DNA from: Rhodococcoides corynebacterioides NBRC 14404
Lineage (GTDB): Bacteria; Actinomycetota; Actinomycetes; Mycobacteriales; Mycobacteriaceae
Length of the DNA stretch: 64,000 nt
Reading direction: 5' to 3'
Assembly: GCF_001894765.1 (NCBI RefSeq)
Contig: NZ_BCWV01000004.1
Span: 496,001-560,000 of the forward strand
This document shows, piece after piece, positions 36,193 through 44,430 of this stretch. Below the pieces are notes generated by a model that made no database searches, had not been told where the DNA came from, and saw only the letters and a program-made list of their open reading frames with translations. The position numbers were made by a program, and so were the translations under genes. The stretch's first letter is position 1. Every line of letters starts with the position of its first letter.

Positions 36193-36864
36193 TCAGCGAC
36201 GAGCCGAGAGCTTCCGGTACTCGAACACGGTGTCGATGATCCCGTAGTCCTTGGCCTCGTCGGCGGTGAGGATCTTGTCCCGATCGGTGTCCTTGCGGAT
36301 CACGTCGGCGTCCTTGCCGGTGTGGCGACCCAGGGTGGTCTCCATCAGACGACGCATGCGCTCGATCTCGGCGGCCTGGATCTCGAGGTCGGACACCTGA
36401 CCCTGCACGCCGCCGGTGGACGGCTGGTGGATCAGGACGCGAGCGTTCGGCAGCGCCGCACGCTTGCCGGGCGCGCCCGCGGCCAGCAGCACCGCCGCGG
36501 CGGAGGCCGCCTGGCCCAGGCAGACGGTGGCCACGTCGGCCCGCACGTACTGCATGGTGTCGTAGATGGCCATCAGCGAGGTGAACGAACCACCGGGCGA
36601 GTTGATGTACATCGTGATGTCCCGATCGGGATCGAGTCCCTCGAGCACCAGCAGCTGCGCCATGATGTCGTTCGCCGAGGCGTCGTCCACCTGCACGCCG
36701 AGGAAGATGATGCGCTCCTCGAACAGCTTGTTGTACGGGTTGGACTCCTTGACGCCGTAGCTCGAGTGCTCCACGAACGACGGCAGGATGTAGCGGGAAT
36801 CGGGGCCGACGGGCGAGGTGGATCCCGGCGCGAAGGTCTTGCGGGGGTCGAACAGTTCTGTCAT
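36193..36864 (-). CDS. clpP2: ClpP2, ATP-dependent Clp protease proteolytic subunit
   Basis: The 223-aa product is the second of two ClpP paralogues that assemble with ClpP1 into one mixed tetradecamer in mycolata. The catalytic Ser is in [14 protein letters not shown], His in IHQPSTGG, and Asp in DTDRDKIL. The N-terminal extension ([20 protein letters not shown]) is typical of ClpP2, which binds ClpX. ATG 36864 was chosen over an upstream in-frame methionine because the family starts here. It lies 67 bp after clpP1. Confidence 0.95.
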   Translation of the reverse strand: MTELFDPRKTFAPGSTSPVGPDSRYILPSFVEHSSYGVKESNPYNKLFEERIIFLGVQVDDASANDIMAQLLVLEGLDPDRDITMYINSPGGSFTSLMAIYDTMQYVRADVATVCLGQAASAAAVLLAAGAPGKRAALPNARVLIHQPSTGGVQGQVSDLEIQAAEIERMRRLMETTLGRHTGKDADVIRKDTDRDKILTADEAKDYGIIDTVFEYRKLSARR

Positions 36865-36931
36865 GGAAGTCTCCAGGTGTGAGAACGTGCCGCGAGCGGC
36901 GCGAAGGAGGGGTGACGGGTGGAGCCGAGCG

Positions 36932-37594
36932 TCAGTTGTCGGCTCCGCTGGTGCCCCCGGCCTGCTGCGCACGGGTGATGACGTGGTCGACCATGCCGTA
37001 CTCGAGAGCCTGCTGCGCCGTGAACCACCGGTCGCGGTCGGAGTCCTCGGTGACCTGCTCGAACGACTGGCCGGTGTGCTGTGCGATCAGCTCGGCCATC
37101 TCGCGCTTGGTGAGCGCGAACTGCTCGGCCATGATCGCGATGTCCGCGGCGCTGCCGCCGATGCCGGCGGAGGGCTGGTGCATCATGATCCGCGCGTGCG
37201 GGAGGGCGTACCGCTTGCCCTTGGTGCCCGCCGTCAGCAGGAACTGGCCCATCGACGCCGCGAGTCCCATCGCGTACGTGGCGACGTCGCACTCCGCGAA
37301 GTTCATCGTGTCGTAGATCGCCATGCCCGCGGAGACCGAGCCACCGGGCGAGTTGATGTAGAGCGCGATGTCGCGGGTGGGATCCTCGGCGGAGAGCAGC
37401 AGGATCTGGGCGCAGAGCTTGTTGGCGATGTCGTCGTCGACCTGGGTGCCGAGGAAGATGATGCGCTCGCGCAGCAGACGCTCGTAGACGGAATCGGAGA
37501 GGTTGAGTCCGGCGGTCGCGGACGTCATGACCGGAGCGGCCTGGTGGATCGATCCCGCGGGGCCGGACTTACCGACCGGGTTCGTGCTGGTCAC
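36932..37594 (-). CDS. clpP1: ClpP1, ATP-dependent Clp protease proteolytic subunit
   Basis: ClpP1 partners ClpP2 in the mixed protease. Catalytic residues are in [11 protein letters not shown] (Ser), MMHQPSAG (His) and [12 protein letters not shown] (Asp). The GTG at 37594 gives 220 aa and has AAGGCAGG upstream; an internal ATG at 37528 would give 198 aa, closer to the mycobacterial length, so the start is uncertain. The mature form is made by self-cleavage in this family. The gene is first of the clpP1-clpP2 unit behind the tig terminator. Confidence 0.94.
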   Translation of the reverse strand: MTSTNPVGKSGPAGSIHQAAPVMTSATAGLNLSDSVYERLLRERIIFLGTQVDDDIANKLCAQILLLSAEDPTRDIALYINSPGGSVSAGMAIYDTMNFAECDVATYAMGLAASMGQFLLTAGTKGKRYALPHARIMMHQPSAGIGGSAADIAIMAEQFALTKREMAELIAQHTGQSFEQVTEDSDRDRWFTAQQALEYGMVDHVITRAQQAGGTSGADN

Positions 37595-37646
37595 GTTACC
37601 TGCCTTCTGGTGCTCGGATGGTGCTCGTGGTGTTGTCTCGTCCGAC

Positions 37647-37675
37647 GCGGCGGCGGGAGGTCCCCCGTCCGCCGC
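37647..37675 (-). repeat. Hairpin upstream of clpP1
   Basis: A GC-rich imperfect hairpin (GCGGCGG pairing with CCGCCGC, with a bulge, across 37647-37675) lies about 50 bp upstream of the clpP1 GTG on the minus strand. It could be part of the leader or an operator. No clear ClgR-type box or promoter was found in the 110-bp gap. Confidence 0.4.
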
Positions 37676-37704
37676 ACGCCTTCTCGACACCGACACTAAC
37701 GAAG

Positions 37705-37736
37705 GACGGCGGCTCCGGAGTCCCGGAACCGCCGTC
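37705..37736 (-). terminator. Terminator after tig
   Basis: A 14-bp stem with one U-G pair (37705-37718 with 37723-37736) and a 4-nt loop begins 18 bp after the tig stop codon. It should end the tig transcript before clpP1. Confidence 0.8.
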
Positions 37737-37753
37737 GTTCGCTGTCAGCGTTA

Positions 37754-39139
37754 TTACTGCTCGGCGGCCGTGTTCTCGCCGCCGTCGTTGCTCTCGCCGC
37801 TGTCGTCACCGTCGGGCTCGCCGAAGAGTTCCTTGGTGTCGACGCTCGCACCCGCGGTGTCGGTCACCTGCACGCGATCGACGATCGTCGCGAGGGCCTT
37901 GCTCCGGCGGATGTCCGCGAACAGGGCGGGCAGCTGGTTGGCCTGCTGCACCTGCTGGATGAACTGCTCGGGCGCGATGCCGTAGCGCTGCGCCTGGAAC
38001 ACGATGTTCTGCGTCAGCTCGTCCTGACCCACCTGCACCGATTCGGCATCGGCGATGGTGTCGAGCAGGAGCTGCGTCTTCACCGACTTCTCGGCGTTGG
38101 CCTTGGCCTCGGCGTCGAACTCCTCGCGCGAGGAGCCGGCCGCGGTGAGCTGCTCGGCGAGCTTGTCCTCGTCGTGGTCCAGCGGGTGGATCGCATCGTG
38201 CAGGGCGGAGTCGACCTCGGCCTTGACGAAGGCCTCGGGCACGGGCACCTCGGTCTGCTCGAGGAGCGCCTCGAGCACCTTGTCCCGGATCTGTCCGGCC
38301 TGCTCGACCTTCTTCACCCGGCCGACGCGCTCGCGGAGGTCCGCGAGGAGCTCGTCGAAGGTGTCGAACTGGCTGGCCAATTGCGCGAACTCGTCGTCCG
38401 GCTCCGGCAGCTCGCGCTCCTTGACCGACTTCACGGTCACGGTCACGACGGCCTCGCGGCCGGCGTGCTCGCCGGCGAGCAGGGTGGTGCCGAATTCCGT
38501 CGACTCACCGACGGACAGGCCGACGATGGCGTCGTCGAGACCCTCGATGAGCTGACCCGAGCCGACCTCGTGCGAGAGACCCTCGGTGGACGCCTCCTCG
38601 ACGTTCTCGCCGTCGACCGTCGCGGACAGGTCGATGGAGACGAAGTCGCCGGTCTGCGCGGGACGCTCGACGCCGGTGAGGGTGCCGAACCGCTGCCGCA
38701 GCGAGAGCAACTGCTCGTCGACGGCCTCGTCGGTGATCTCGACCGGATCCACGGTCACGGCCAGCGACGAGAAGTCGGGCAGCGTGATCTCGGGACGGAC
38801 GTCGACCTCGGCGGTGAAGGCGATCTCCTCGCCGTCCTCGAGCTTGGTGATCTCGATGTCCGGCTGACCGAGCGGCTTGAGCTCGGTGGCGTTCAGCGCG
38901 TCGTTGTACTTGCCGGGGAGCGCGTCGTTGACCACCTGGTTCAACACGTTCGCACGACCGACGCGAGCCTCGAGCAGCTTGGCGGGCGCCTTGCCCGGAC
39001 GGAACCCGGGGAGACGGATCTGCTGGGCGAGCGTCTTGTACGCGCGATCGAAATCAGGCTTGAGCTCCTCGAAGGGCACCTCAACGTTGATACGGACTCG
39101 CGTCGGGCTGAGCTGCTCGACGGTGCTCTTCACGGACAT
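37754..39139 (-). CDS. tig: Trigger factor
   Basis: Trigger factor is the ribosome-bound chaperone with peptidyl-prolyl isomerase activity. The 461-aa protein has the ribosome-binding N-domain with GFRPGKAP (residues ~44-51), the FKBP-like domain near 155-240 ([18 protein letters not shown]) and the helical C-domain. The tail is acidic ([20 protein letters not shown]). Two TAA stop codons stand in tandem. The gene is upstream of clpP1P2 as in mycobacteria, but a hairpin separates them. Confidence 0.96.
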   Translation of the reverse strand: MSVKSTVEQLSPTRVRINVEVPFEELKPDFDRAYKTLAQQIRLPGFRPGKAPAKLLEARVGRANVLNQVVNDALPGKYNDALNATELKPLGQPDIEITKLEDGEEIAFTAEVDVRPEITLPDFSSLAVTVDPVEITDEAVDEQLLSLRQRFGTLTGVERPAQTGDFVSIDLSATVDGENVEEASTEGLSHEVGSGQLIEGLDDAIVGLSVGESTEFGTTLLAGEHAGREAVVTVTVKSVKERELPEPDDEFAQLASQFDTFDELLADLRERVGRVKKVEQAGQIRDKVLEALLEQTEVPVPEAFVKAEVDSALHDAIHPLDHDEDKLAEQLTAAGSSREEFDAEAKANAEKSVKTQLLLDTIADAESVQVGQDELTQNIVFQAQRYGIAPEQFIQQVQQANQLPALFADIRRSKALATIVDRVQVTDTAGASVDTKELFGEPDGDDSGESNDGGENTAAEQ

Positions 39140-39190
39140 GGCTCCTTCGTATGGTTCGTCGGGTGTTCACGGGCCCGAGCCCGGTCGGGG

Positions 39191-39264
39191 TCGGGATGAC
39201 AGGATTCGAACCTGCGACCCTCCGCTCCCAAAGCGGATGCGCTACCAAGCTGCGCCACATCCCG
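39191..39264 (-). tRNA. tRNA-Pro (anticodon TGG)
   Basis: The 74-nt cloverleaf reads on the minus strand with acceptor arms CGGGATG and CATCCCG, D-arm GCGCAGCTTGGTAGCGC, anticodon loop TTTGGGA (TGG) and T-arm GGTTCGAATCC. The discriminator is A and CCA is not encoded. The fold is complete and tig follows downstream on the same strand. Confidence 0.95.
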
Positions 39265-39334
39265 TTCACGTGCAGGGGCGCAGGTACGTCGCGCCCGGAC
39301 ACGGCACGCGTCGGACCTCGTCCTCGCGCGGTCG

Positions 39335-39364
39335 ATCCTACGGTGACCACGCACGCTCGGTCGA
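39335..39364 (-). promoter_or_regulatory. Possible promoter of tRNA-Pro
   Basis: TCGACC (39359-39364), 18 bp and TAGGAT (39335-39340) on the minus strand form a moderate sigma-A promoter about 70 bp upstream of tRNA-Pro. No other good candidate lies closer. Confidence 0.4.
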
Positions 39365-39376
39365 CGCCGGGCCGAT

Positions 39377-39406
39377 TTACGATTCCCGCGCCGGGTTCGG
39401 TACAGT
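39377..39406 (+). promoter_or_regulatory. Possible promoter of tRNA-Gly
   Basis: TTACGA (39377-39382), 18 bp and TACAGT (39401-39406) precede tRNA-Gly by 46 bp. The -10 fits TAnnnT well and the -35 is weak. It is back-to-back with the tRNA-Pro promoter. Confidence 0.45.
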
Positions 39407-39452
39407 CTCCTCGCAGGCGACGGGCCGGCGATCCCGGACTCGCCGTCGGCAT

Positions 39453-39526
39453 GCGGGCGTAGCTCAATGGTAGAGCCTCAGTCTTCCAAACTGATTACGC
39501 GGGTTCGATTCCCGTCGCCCGCTCCA
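39453..39526 (+). tRNA. tRNA-Gly (anticodon TCC)
   Basis: The cloverleaf has acceptor arms GCGGGCG and CGCCCGC, D-arm GCTCAATGGTAGAGC, anticodon loop CTTCCAA (TCC) and T-arm GGGTTCGATTCCC. Discriminator T is followed by an encoded CCA (39524-39526), unlike the tRNA-Pro next to it. A long palindrome follows directly. Confidence 0.96.
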
Positions 39527-39530
39527 CGAT

Positions 39531-39572
39531 CACCAACGGCCCCGAACTCCGCGGAGTTCGGGGCCGTTGGTG
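39531..39572. terminator. 42-bp perfect palindrome after tRNA-Gly
   Basis: The sequence is a perfect 42-bp palindrome centred at 39551/39552, starting 4 bp after the tRNA CCA. As RNA it folds into a ~19-bp stem with a tiny loop. It lies between tRNA-Gly and the convergent STAS gene and should terminate both. No T-run follows. Confidence 0.85.
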
Positions 39573-39612
39573 GTTCGGTCGGGCGGTGCTCGGGGTGGGA
39601 CGGCGCCCGGGG

Positions 39613-40047
39613 TCAGCCGACCTCGGAGAACAGCTCGTCGTCCGCGAGGGACGCGACCGCCTCGTCGAGGTCGCCGAACACCGCGATGGGCGAGCAGACG
39701 CCGAGCAAGCCCAGCGGTCGACGCACGGCCGGGTGCGTCGCGACGAGAACCATCGGGCGAGCGGCCACGGCCGACGCCGCGTCGAGCAGCAGCACGGCGC
39801 CGGCGGATCCGAGGAACGTCACGTCGGAGAGGTCGAGGACGACGGCGTCCTCGCGGCGCGCGGCCAGGCGGATCAGTATCTCGCGCAGTTCGGGGGTGGT
39901 GCCGAGGTCGATCTCACCGCCGATGGACAGGACCGCCACGCCGTCGCGCACGTGATCGACGACCGTGAGGTCCGCGGGGCGTGCGACTATCCCCTCCGCA
40001 CGGTCGGTGGAGACGATGTCGTAGGCGAAGGTCTCGAGTGCGCTCAT
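39613..40047 (-). CDS. STAS-domain anti-sigma factor antagonist
   Basis: The 144-aa protein has a STAS domain over residues ~30-135 (DGVAVLSIGGEIDLGTTPEL; VVLDLSDVTFLGSAGAVLLL). The Ser in FLGSAG is where antagonists of the SpoIIAA/RsbV type are phosphorylated by an anti-sigma kinase. An N-terminal ~28-residue extension precedes it. ATG 40047 has GGGGAG 8 nt upstream. No kinase or sigma gene is adjacent, so its partner is elsewhere. It likely feeds a stress sigma factor, which fits the USP and signalling genes divergent from it. Confidence 0.85.
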   Translation of the reverse strand: MSALETFAYDIVSTDRAEGIVARPADLTVVDHVRDGVAVLSIGGEIDLGTTPELREILIRLAARREDAVVLDLSDVTFLGSAGAVLLLDAASAVAARPMVLVATHPAVRRPLGLLGVCSPIAVFGDLDEAVASLADDELFSEVG

Positions 40048-40323
40048 GGTGTGGCTCCCCTGTCGTCGTGCATTCCGGTCGTGGACCGGTGTCGTGACCG
40101 TGTGCGGCGCTGGTCTGCACCGCGTGCGGCGTGGAGTCGTCGGGGGCGGCGAGTGGTTCGCCTCGTCCGGCGGCTGTGTCTTCAGATTCGTCCGCGGACA
40201 TGTCGAGGCAGCGATCTCAGCGTCTCGATACGGTAACGATGACATCGCTTTCGGATAACTACGTTGCGTTTGCAATCAGCGCGTTTCGCCGCGGCCCGGC
40301 CGATCGCCGACGACACTGTTCCC
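40048..40323. other. Divergent spacer between STAS and USP genes
   Basis: This 276-bp spacer is the most AT-rich stretch locally around 40210-40290. Several -10-like words occur (for example GATAAC and TAACTA near 40252-40262 on the plus strand) but none has a matching -35. I found no GTTT-N14-GGGTA alternative sigma motif with confidence and no small gene. Confidence 0.5.
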
Positions 40324-41208
40324 ATGACGGACACGGGACCGGACGGCACGACCACGACTCGTCGCGGACCGGTGGTGGTGGGCGTGGACGGTTCGGCCGA
40401 AGCGGAGGACGCGGTGTCGTGGGCCGCGGACGTGGCGGGGCGACAGGGACTGGACCTGATTCTCCTCACCGCGGTGGCCCCGGGGGTCCACGTGGCCGCG
40501 ACCGTCGACAGCCCGCCGGGTTCCACCGCGGCCGCCCTGCTCGACCGGGCCCGCGGCGTCGCGACGGACCGGCTCGGCGACGCCCGCGTCCGCGTCGAGG
40601 TCGAATCGGACCACGGCACCCCGGCCGGGGTCCTGGTCGACCGATCCGAGACGGCGTCCCTCGTGGTCGTCGGCACCCGCGGGCTCGGCGAGTTCACCGG
40701 GGGCCTGTCCGGATCGGTCAGCACGGCCGTCGCCACTCACGCGCGGTGCGCCGTCGCCGTCGTCCCCGCCGGAACGGATCGAGCGACCGGGTCGGTCGTG
40801 GTCGGTGTCGACGGAACGGCCAACAGCATGCCGGCCCTGCGTCTCGCGTTCACGACGGCCGCGGCCCGCGGGGAGCGGCTCGTCGCCGTGCATGCCTGGA
40901 GCGACGTCGACCTGCATCTCGAGCCCGACGCCTGGTCTCGCACGGAGGAGGGTGAGCAGGCCGCCCTCGCCGAGTCGCTCGCGGGGTGGTCCGAGGAATT
41001 CCCGACCGTCGACGTCGAGCGCGTGGTGGTGCGCGATCGACCGGTCCGCGAACTCGTCGCCCGGTCGGCGTCCGCCTCGACGGTCGTGGTCGGACGTCGC
41101 GGCCGCGGCGGGTTCCGGTCCCTCCTGCTCGGCTCGACGTCGCGCGCGGTCCTGCATTCGGTCGAGGTTCCGGTGGTGGTCGTCCCGGCCGGAGACGAAA
41201 CCAGGTGA
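40324..41208 (+). CDS. Tandem universal stress protein
   Basis: The 294-aa protein has two USP domains (residues ~15-145 and ~155-290). Each keeps the full ATP-binding motif G-x2-G-x9-G-S: GTRGLGEFTGGLSGS in the first and GRRGRGGFRSLLLGS in the second, plus the DG loop (VVGVDGSAEAEDA; VVGVDGTANSMPA). Such tandem USPs are abundant in mycobacteria, often under hypoxia control. ATG 40324 was chosen because the first strand starts soon after. The stop overlaps the next gene by 4 nt (GTGA). Confidence 0.92.
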   Translation: MTDTGPDGTTTTRRGPVVVGVDGSAEAEDAVSWAADVAGRQGLDLILLTAVAPGVHVAATVDSPPGSTAAALLDRARGVATDRLGDARVRVEVESDHGTPAGVLVDRSETASLVVVGTRGLGEFTGGLSGSVSTAVATHARCAVAVVPAGTDRATGSVVVGVDGTANSMPALRLAFTTAAARGERLVAVHAWSDVDLHLEPDAWSRTEEGEQAALAESLAGWSEEFPTVDVERVVVRDRPVRELVARSASASTVVVGRRGRGGFRSLLLGSTSRAVLHSVEVPVVVVPAGDETR

Positions 41209-42497
41209 CGCCGGCTCTGCCGGACGGCGTCGAGGTCCGCTCCCTCTATCAGCCGGTGGTGGATCTGACGACGCGGGCGATGGTCGGCGTGGAGGCCCTC
41301 GCCCGCGGTCCGGCGGGCTCCCCGTTCGAGCGGCCGGAGGAGCTCTTCGCGGCGGCACGGGCCGCCGGTCGCCTGCGCGAGATCGACTGGCTCTGCCGGG
41401 TCAGCGCACTGCGCGGCGCGCTGTCGGCACCGTTGCCGCCGGGTCAGTTGCTCTTCGTCAACATCGAACCCGGGGTCACGGACGGGTTCGTGCCCCCGGA
41501 GGCGGTGGACGTGCTTCGGCGCGCGGAGACGCTGTCCGTCGTCGTGGAGATCACCGAGCGCGACCTGTTGGTCGATCCCGCCGCCCTGCTGCGAGCCGTC
41601 GATCGCATCCGTGGCCGCGGGTGGATGATCGCGGTCGACGACGTCGGCGCCGACGCCGCGTCGTTGGCATTGCTTCCCTTCCTGGAGCCGGACGTGATCA
41701 AACTCGACATGTCGTTCACGCAGGCCAGAGGCGCGGACGACACCGCATCGGTCATCTCCGCCGTCGCCGCGGAATCGGGCCGGACGGGGGCGCGGGTCCT
41801 CGCCGAGGGCATCGAGACCGAGCGACACCTCCGATCCGCCCTCGACCTCGGGGCCACCATGGGCCAGGGCTACCTCTTCGGCGAGCCGGCGCCGCTGCCT
41901 CGGCGCGTTCCCGAGCCGTCCGACGTGACCGCTCCGCCCGACACGGCAACGGACACCACGCCCATGGTGTCCGCCGTGGGCATCACCGCGCGTCGCCGGC
42001 CGCGGGACACCCCGTTCGCGATCGGTGCGGCCGCGGGGCGGGTTCAGCGGGCCGACGGCGAACTGGTCGTGTCGCTGTCGCGTCGACTGGAACAGCAGGC
42101 CCTGGCCAACGGCCCGTCGACGGTCGTGCTCACGACGATTCCCTACTGCTTTCCGCTCGACACCGACGCGATCGCCGGAGCCCGCGGCGTGGCCGGGTCC
42201 GGCGCTCTGGTCACCGTGTTCGGTCGCGACGCGCACCGCGCGGCCCTGCCGTCCCTGCCCAACCTGCGGACCAGGGACATCGCACCGGACGACCCGATCG
42301 CGACGGAGTTCACGCTCATCGTCGTCGGTCCGCACCTCACGGCCGGGATGCTGGCGCGGGTCGTCGACGACGGCCCGGACCCCGATTTCGACTACCGCCT
42401 CACCTACGACCGCACCGTGGTCCTGGACGCCGCGACGTACCTTCTGGATCGGACGTCCCCGGCCCCGGACATGTTCGGACCCCCGGCGAACGGGTAG
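41205..42497 (+). CDS. EAL-domain c-di-GMP phosphodiesterase with DICT sensory domain
   Basis: The 430-aa protein starts with an EAL domain (residues ~10-235) that linearises cyclic di-GMP. The catalytic set appears complete: Glu30 in EALAR, Asn86 in VNIEP, Glu in EITERD, Asp145-146 in AVDDVGAD, Lys in VIKLD, Glu201 in EGIET and Gln221 in QGYLFG. Residues ~265-420 match a DICT domain, a putative light or c-di-GMP-linked sensor module. A ~40-residue Pro/Thr linker joins them. The GTG start overlaps the USP stop. Activity is predicted, not shown. Confidence 0.88.
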   Translation: MTPALPDGVEVRSLYQPVVDLTTRAMVGVEALARGPAGSPFERPEELFAAARAAGRLREIDWLCRVSALRGALSAPLPPGQLLFVNIEPGVTDGFVPPEAVDVLRRAETLSVVVEITERDLLVDPAALLRAVDRIRGRGWMIAVDDVGADAASLALLPFLEPDVIKLDMSFTQARGADDTASVISAVAAESGRTGARVLAEGIETERHLRSALDLGATMGQGYLFGEPAPLPRRVPEPSDVTAPPDTATDTTPMVSAVGITARRRPRDTPFAIGAAAGRVQRADGELVVSLSRRLEQQALANGPSTVVLTTIPYCFPLDTDAIAGARGVAGSGALVTVFGRDAHRAALPSLPNLRTRDIAPDDPIATEFTLIVVGPHLTAGMLARVVDDGPDPDFDYRLTYDRTVVLDAATYLLDRTSPAPDMFGPPANG

Positions 42498-42506
42498 CCG
42501 GACCTG

Positions 42507-43532
42507 GTGACGTCCACTCTGTCTTCCGCCCCCGCAGGCCACGCCGACGCCGAGCTTCCCGCCCCTCGTGGTCCGCTGTCGCAGTCGGTGATCCGCGCCC
42601 TGGCGTCGGAACCGGGTTCGGGATCGACGGCCCTGGCCGACCTCGCCGGCTCCGCCGTCACCGATGCGGATCCGTACGGCGACGACCTGCACCTCGCGCT
42701 GTACGTCTGCTACGAGTTGCACTACCGCAGCTTCACCGGCGTCGACGACGCCTGGGAATGGAACCCCGACCTGCTTCGGCTACGGGGCGCGATGGAAGCC
42801 CTCTTCCTCGACCACCTCCGGGCCCGGGTGCCCACCGGTGGATCCGTGAACGACGAGATGGATGCCCTGGCCACCGAACACGTCGACGGCAGCGGCCCCT
42901 CGTACCACCTCCGCGATCACGGCACGGCCGAGCAGATGCGCGAGTACCTCGCCCACCGCTCGCTCTACCACCTCAAGGAGGCCGACCCGCACGCATGGGC
43001 GATTCCGCGGTTGCAGGGGCAGGCCAAGGCGGCCTACGTCGCCGTGGAGTTCGACGAATTCGGCGGTGGACGCGGATCCCGCATGCATCAGGTGCTCTTC
43101 CGCGATCTCCTGGACGCCGCCGGCCTCGACTCGTCGTACCTCGGCTACCTCGATCACGTGGGGGCCCCGACCCTCGCGCCGGTCAACCTCATGTCCTTCT
43201 TCGGGCTGCATCGTCGGTGGCGCGGCGCCGCGGCCGGGCACCTCGCCGCGACCGAGATCACCTCGTCGCCCGGGTCGTCGCGTCTGGTGACGGCACTCCG
43301 GCGGCTCGGCTTCGCCGAGCAGTGCGTGGCCTTCTACGCCGAGCACGTCGAGGCCGACGCGGTGCACGAGCAGGTGATGCGGCACGACGTCGTCGGCGAC
43401 CTCGTGGCGAACGACCCCGCCCTCGAGGCGGACGTCGTCTTCGGGATGCGCGCACTCGGGTACGTCGAGGACGTGCTCGCCGCGCACCTGATGGAGGCCT
43501 GGGCCGAAGCGCGCCCCAGCATCACGCTCTGA
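42507..43532 (+). CDS. Iron-containing redox enzyme family protein (haem-oxygenase-like diiron fold)
   Basis: The 341-aa protein matches the haem-oxygenase-like diiron oxidase superfamily. Likely metal and core residues fall in CYELHYRSF (68-76), VEFDEFGGGRGSRMH (180-194), ATEITSS (248-254) and FYAEHVEADAVHE (276-288), an E/H-rich helical pattern. No membrane segment or signal is seen. Relatives oxidise fatty acids, amino acids or natural-product intermediates; substrate is unknown here. The start is a GTG 9 bp after the EAL gene, so it is in the same operon. Confidence 0.82.
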   Translation: MTSTLSSAPAGHADAELPAPRGPLSQSVIRALASEPGSGSTALADLAGSAVTDADPYGDDLHLALYVCYELHYRSFTGVDDAWEWNPDLLRLRGAMEALFLDHLRARVPTGGSVNDEMDALATEHVDGSGPSYHLRDHGTAEQMREYLAHRSLYHLKEADPHAWAIPRLQGQAKAAYVAVEFDEFGGGRGSRMHQVLFRDLLDAAGLDSSYLGYLDHVGAPTLAPVNLMSFFGLHRRWRGAAAGHLAATEITSSPGSSRLVTALRRLGFAEQCVAFYAEHVEADAVHEQVMRHDVVGDLVANDPALEADVVFGMRALGYVEDVLAAHLMEAWAEARPSITL

Positions 43533-43565
43533 GCTACGTCCGGTTCGTCCGTTTCGGGGCCTCCG

Positions 43566-43571
43566 TACACT
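43566..43571 (+). promoter_or_regulatory. Possible -10 element for the glycine-rich membrane gene
   Basis: TACACT at 43566-43571 fits TAnnnT and lies 28 bp before ATG 43600, whose ribosome site is GGAGGAACG. The region 17-18 bp upstream (GGTTCGT) is a poor -35. This suggests the gene can be transcribed apart from the preceding operon. Confidence 0.35.
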
Positions 43572-43599
43572 GGGGTCCGAAGCCGACGATGGAGGAACG

Positions 43600-44430
43600 A
43601 TGGAACCCCTGCTGCTGATCGTCGTCGTCATCGCCCTGGTGGGCGGCGTCGTGATGATCTCCCAGAAGAACACCGGCAAGCGCGAGGCCGCCGCCGTCGA
43701 CGACGCGAAAGCCGATGCGCGGCAGGCGATCGAGCGGCTCGGCGGGCAGGTATTCAATCTGGTCGGCAGCGACACCGCGTCCAAGCAGGCACTGGCCGAC
43801 GCCTCCGAGCGCTACACCGCGGCGGGCTCGCAGATCGACCAGGCGCGCACCTCGGCCCAGGCACGGCTGGCGAAGCAGACCGCCCTCGAGGGCCTGTACT
43901 ACATCCGTGCCGCCCGCCTCGCCATGGGCATGGACCCCGGCCCCGACGTGCCCACCATCGACGGCCAGAAGTCGGCCGGTGAGGTCACCGAGGAGCGCAC
44001 CGTCGACTTCGAGGGCCGGCAGGTGACAGCCGCACCCGCCCCGAGCGAGAAGACGCCGAACTACTACCCCGGTGGCCGCGTGGCCGGTCGTCCGGTGCCC
44101 GCCGGCTGGTATTCCGAACCCTGGTGGAAGCCGGCCCTCGTCGCGGGCGCCTGGGGCGTCGGGTCGATGTTCCTGTTCTCCGCGATGTTCTCGGGCATGG
44201 CCGGCGTGGGATACGACGCGCAGGCGTTCGAGAGCGGGTACGGCGACGGCTACGAGGACGGTATGAACGACGCCGGCGACGGTGGAGATGCCGGTGGTGA
44301 CTACGGCGACGGCGGTGGCGACTTCGGCGATGCGGGCGGCGGCTACGACGGCGGCGGGGACTTCGGCGGCGGGGGCGGCGATTTCGGCGGCGGAGACTTC
44401 GGCGGCGGCGGGGACTTCGGCGGGTTCTAG
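43600..44430 (+). CDS. Membrane protein with glycine/aspartate-rich C-terminal repeats
   Basis: The 276-aa protein starts with a membrane anchor (residues 3-20, PLLLIVVVIALVGGVV), then a helical, possibly coiled-coil segment with many Ala and Gln (30-115; a DUF1542-like region), a proline-containing stretch with YYPGG, a second membrane helix near 185-205 (AGAWGVGSMFLFSAMFSG), and a tail of GDGG/GGGDFG repeats to the end. The repeats resemble tails of YgaC-like or TPM-type membrane proteins but give no function. Its stop codon shares the CTAG tetramer with the convergent nei gene. Confidence 0.75.
   Translation: MEPLLLIVVVIALVGGVVMISQKNTGKREAAAVDDAKADARQAIERLGGQVFNLVGSDTASKQALADASERYTAAGSQIDQARTSAQARLAKQTALEGLYYIRAARLAMGMDPGPDVPTIDGQKSAGEVTEERTVDFEGRQVTAAPAPSEKTPNYYPGGRVAGRPVPAGWYSEPWWKPALVAGAWGVGSMFLFSAMFSGMAGVGYDAQAFESGYGDGYEDGMNDAGDGGDAGGDYGDGGGDFGDAGGGYDGGGDFGGGGGDFGGGDFGGGGDFGGF

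Noticed and set aside
40048-40323. Alternative-sigma (SigF/SigB-like) promoter for the STAS or USP gene
   Set aside because: No GTTT-N14-GGGTA pair at acceptable spacing; only scattered -10-like words.
40805-43618. 937-codon plus-strand frame across USP, EAL and diiron genes
   Set aside because: It runs in another frame of three well-supported genes and is Arg/Pro-rich nonsense.
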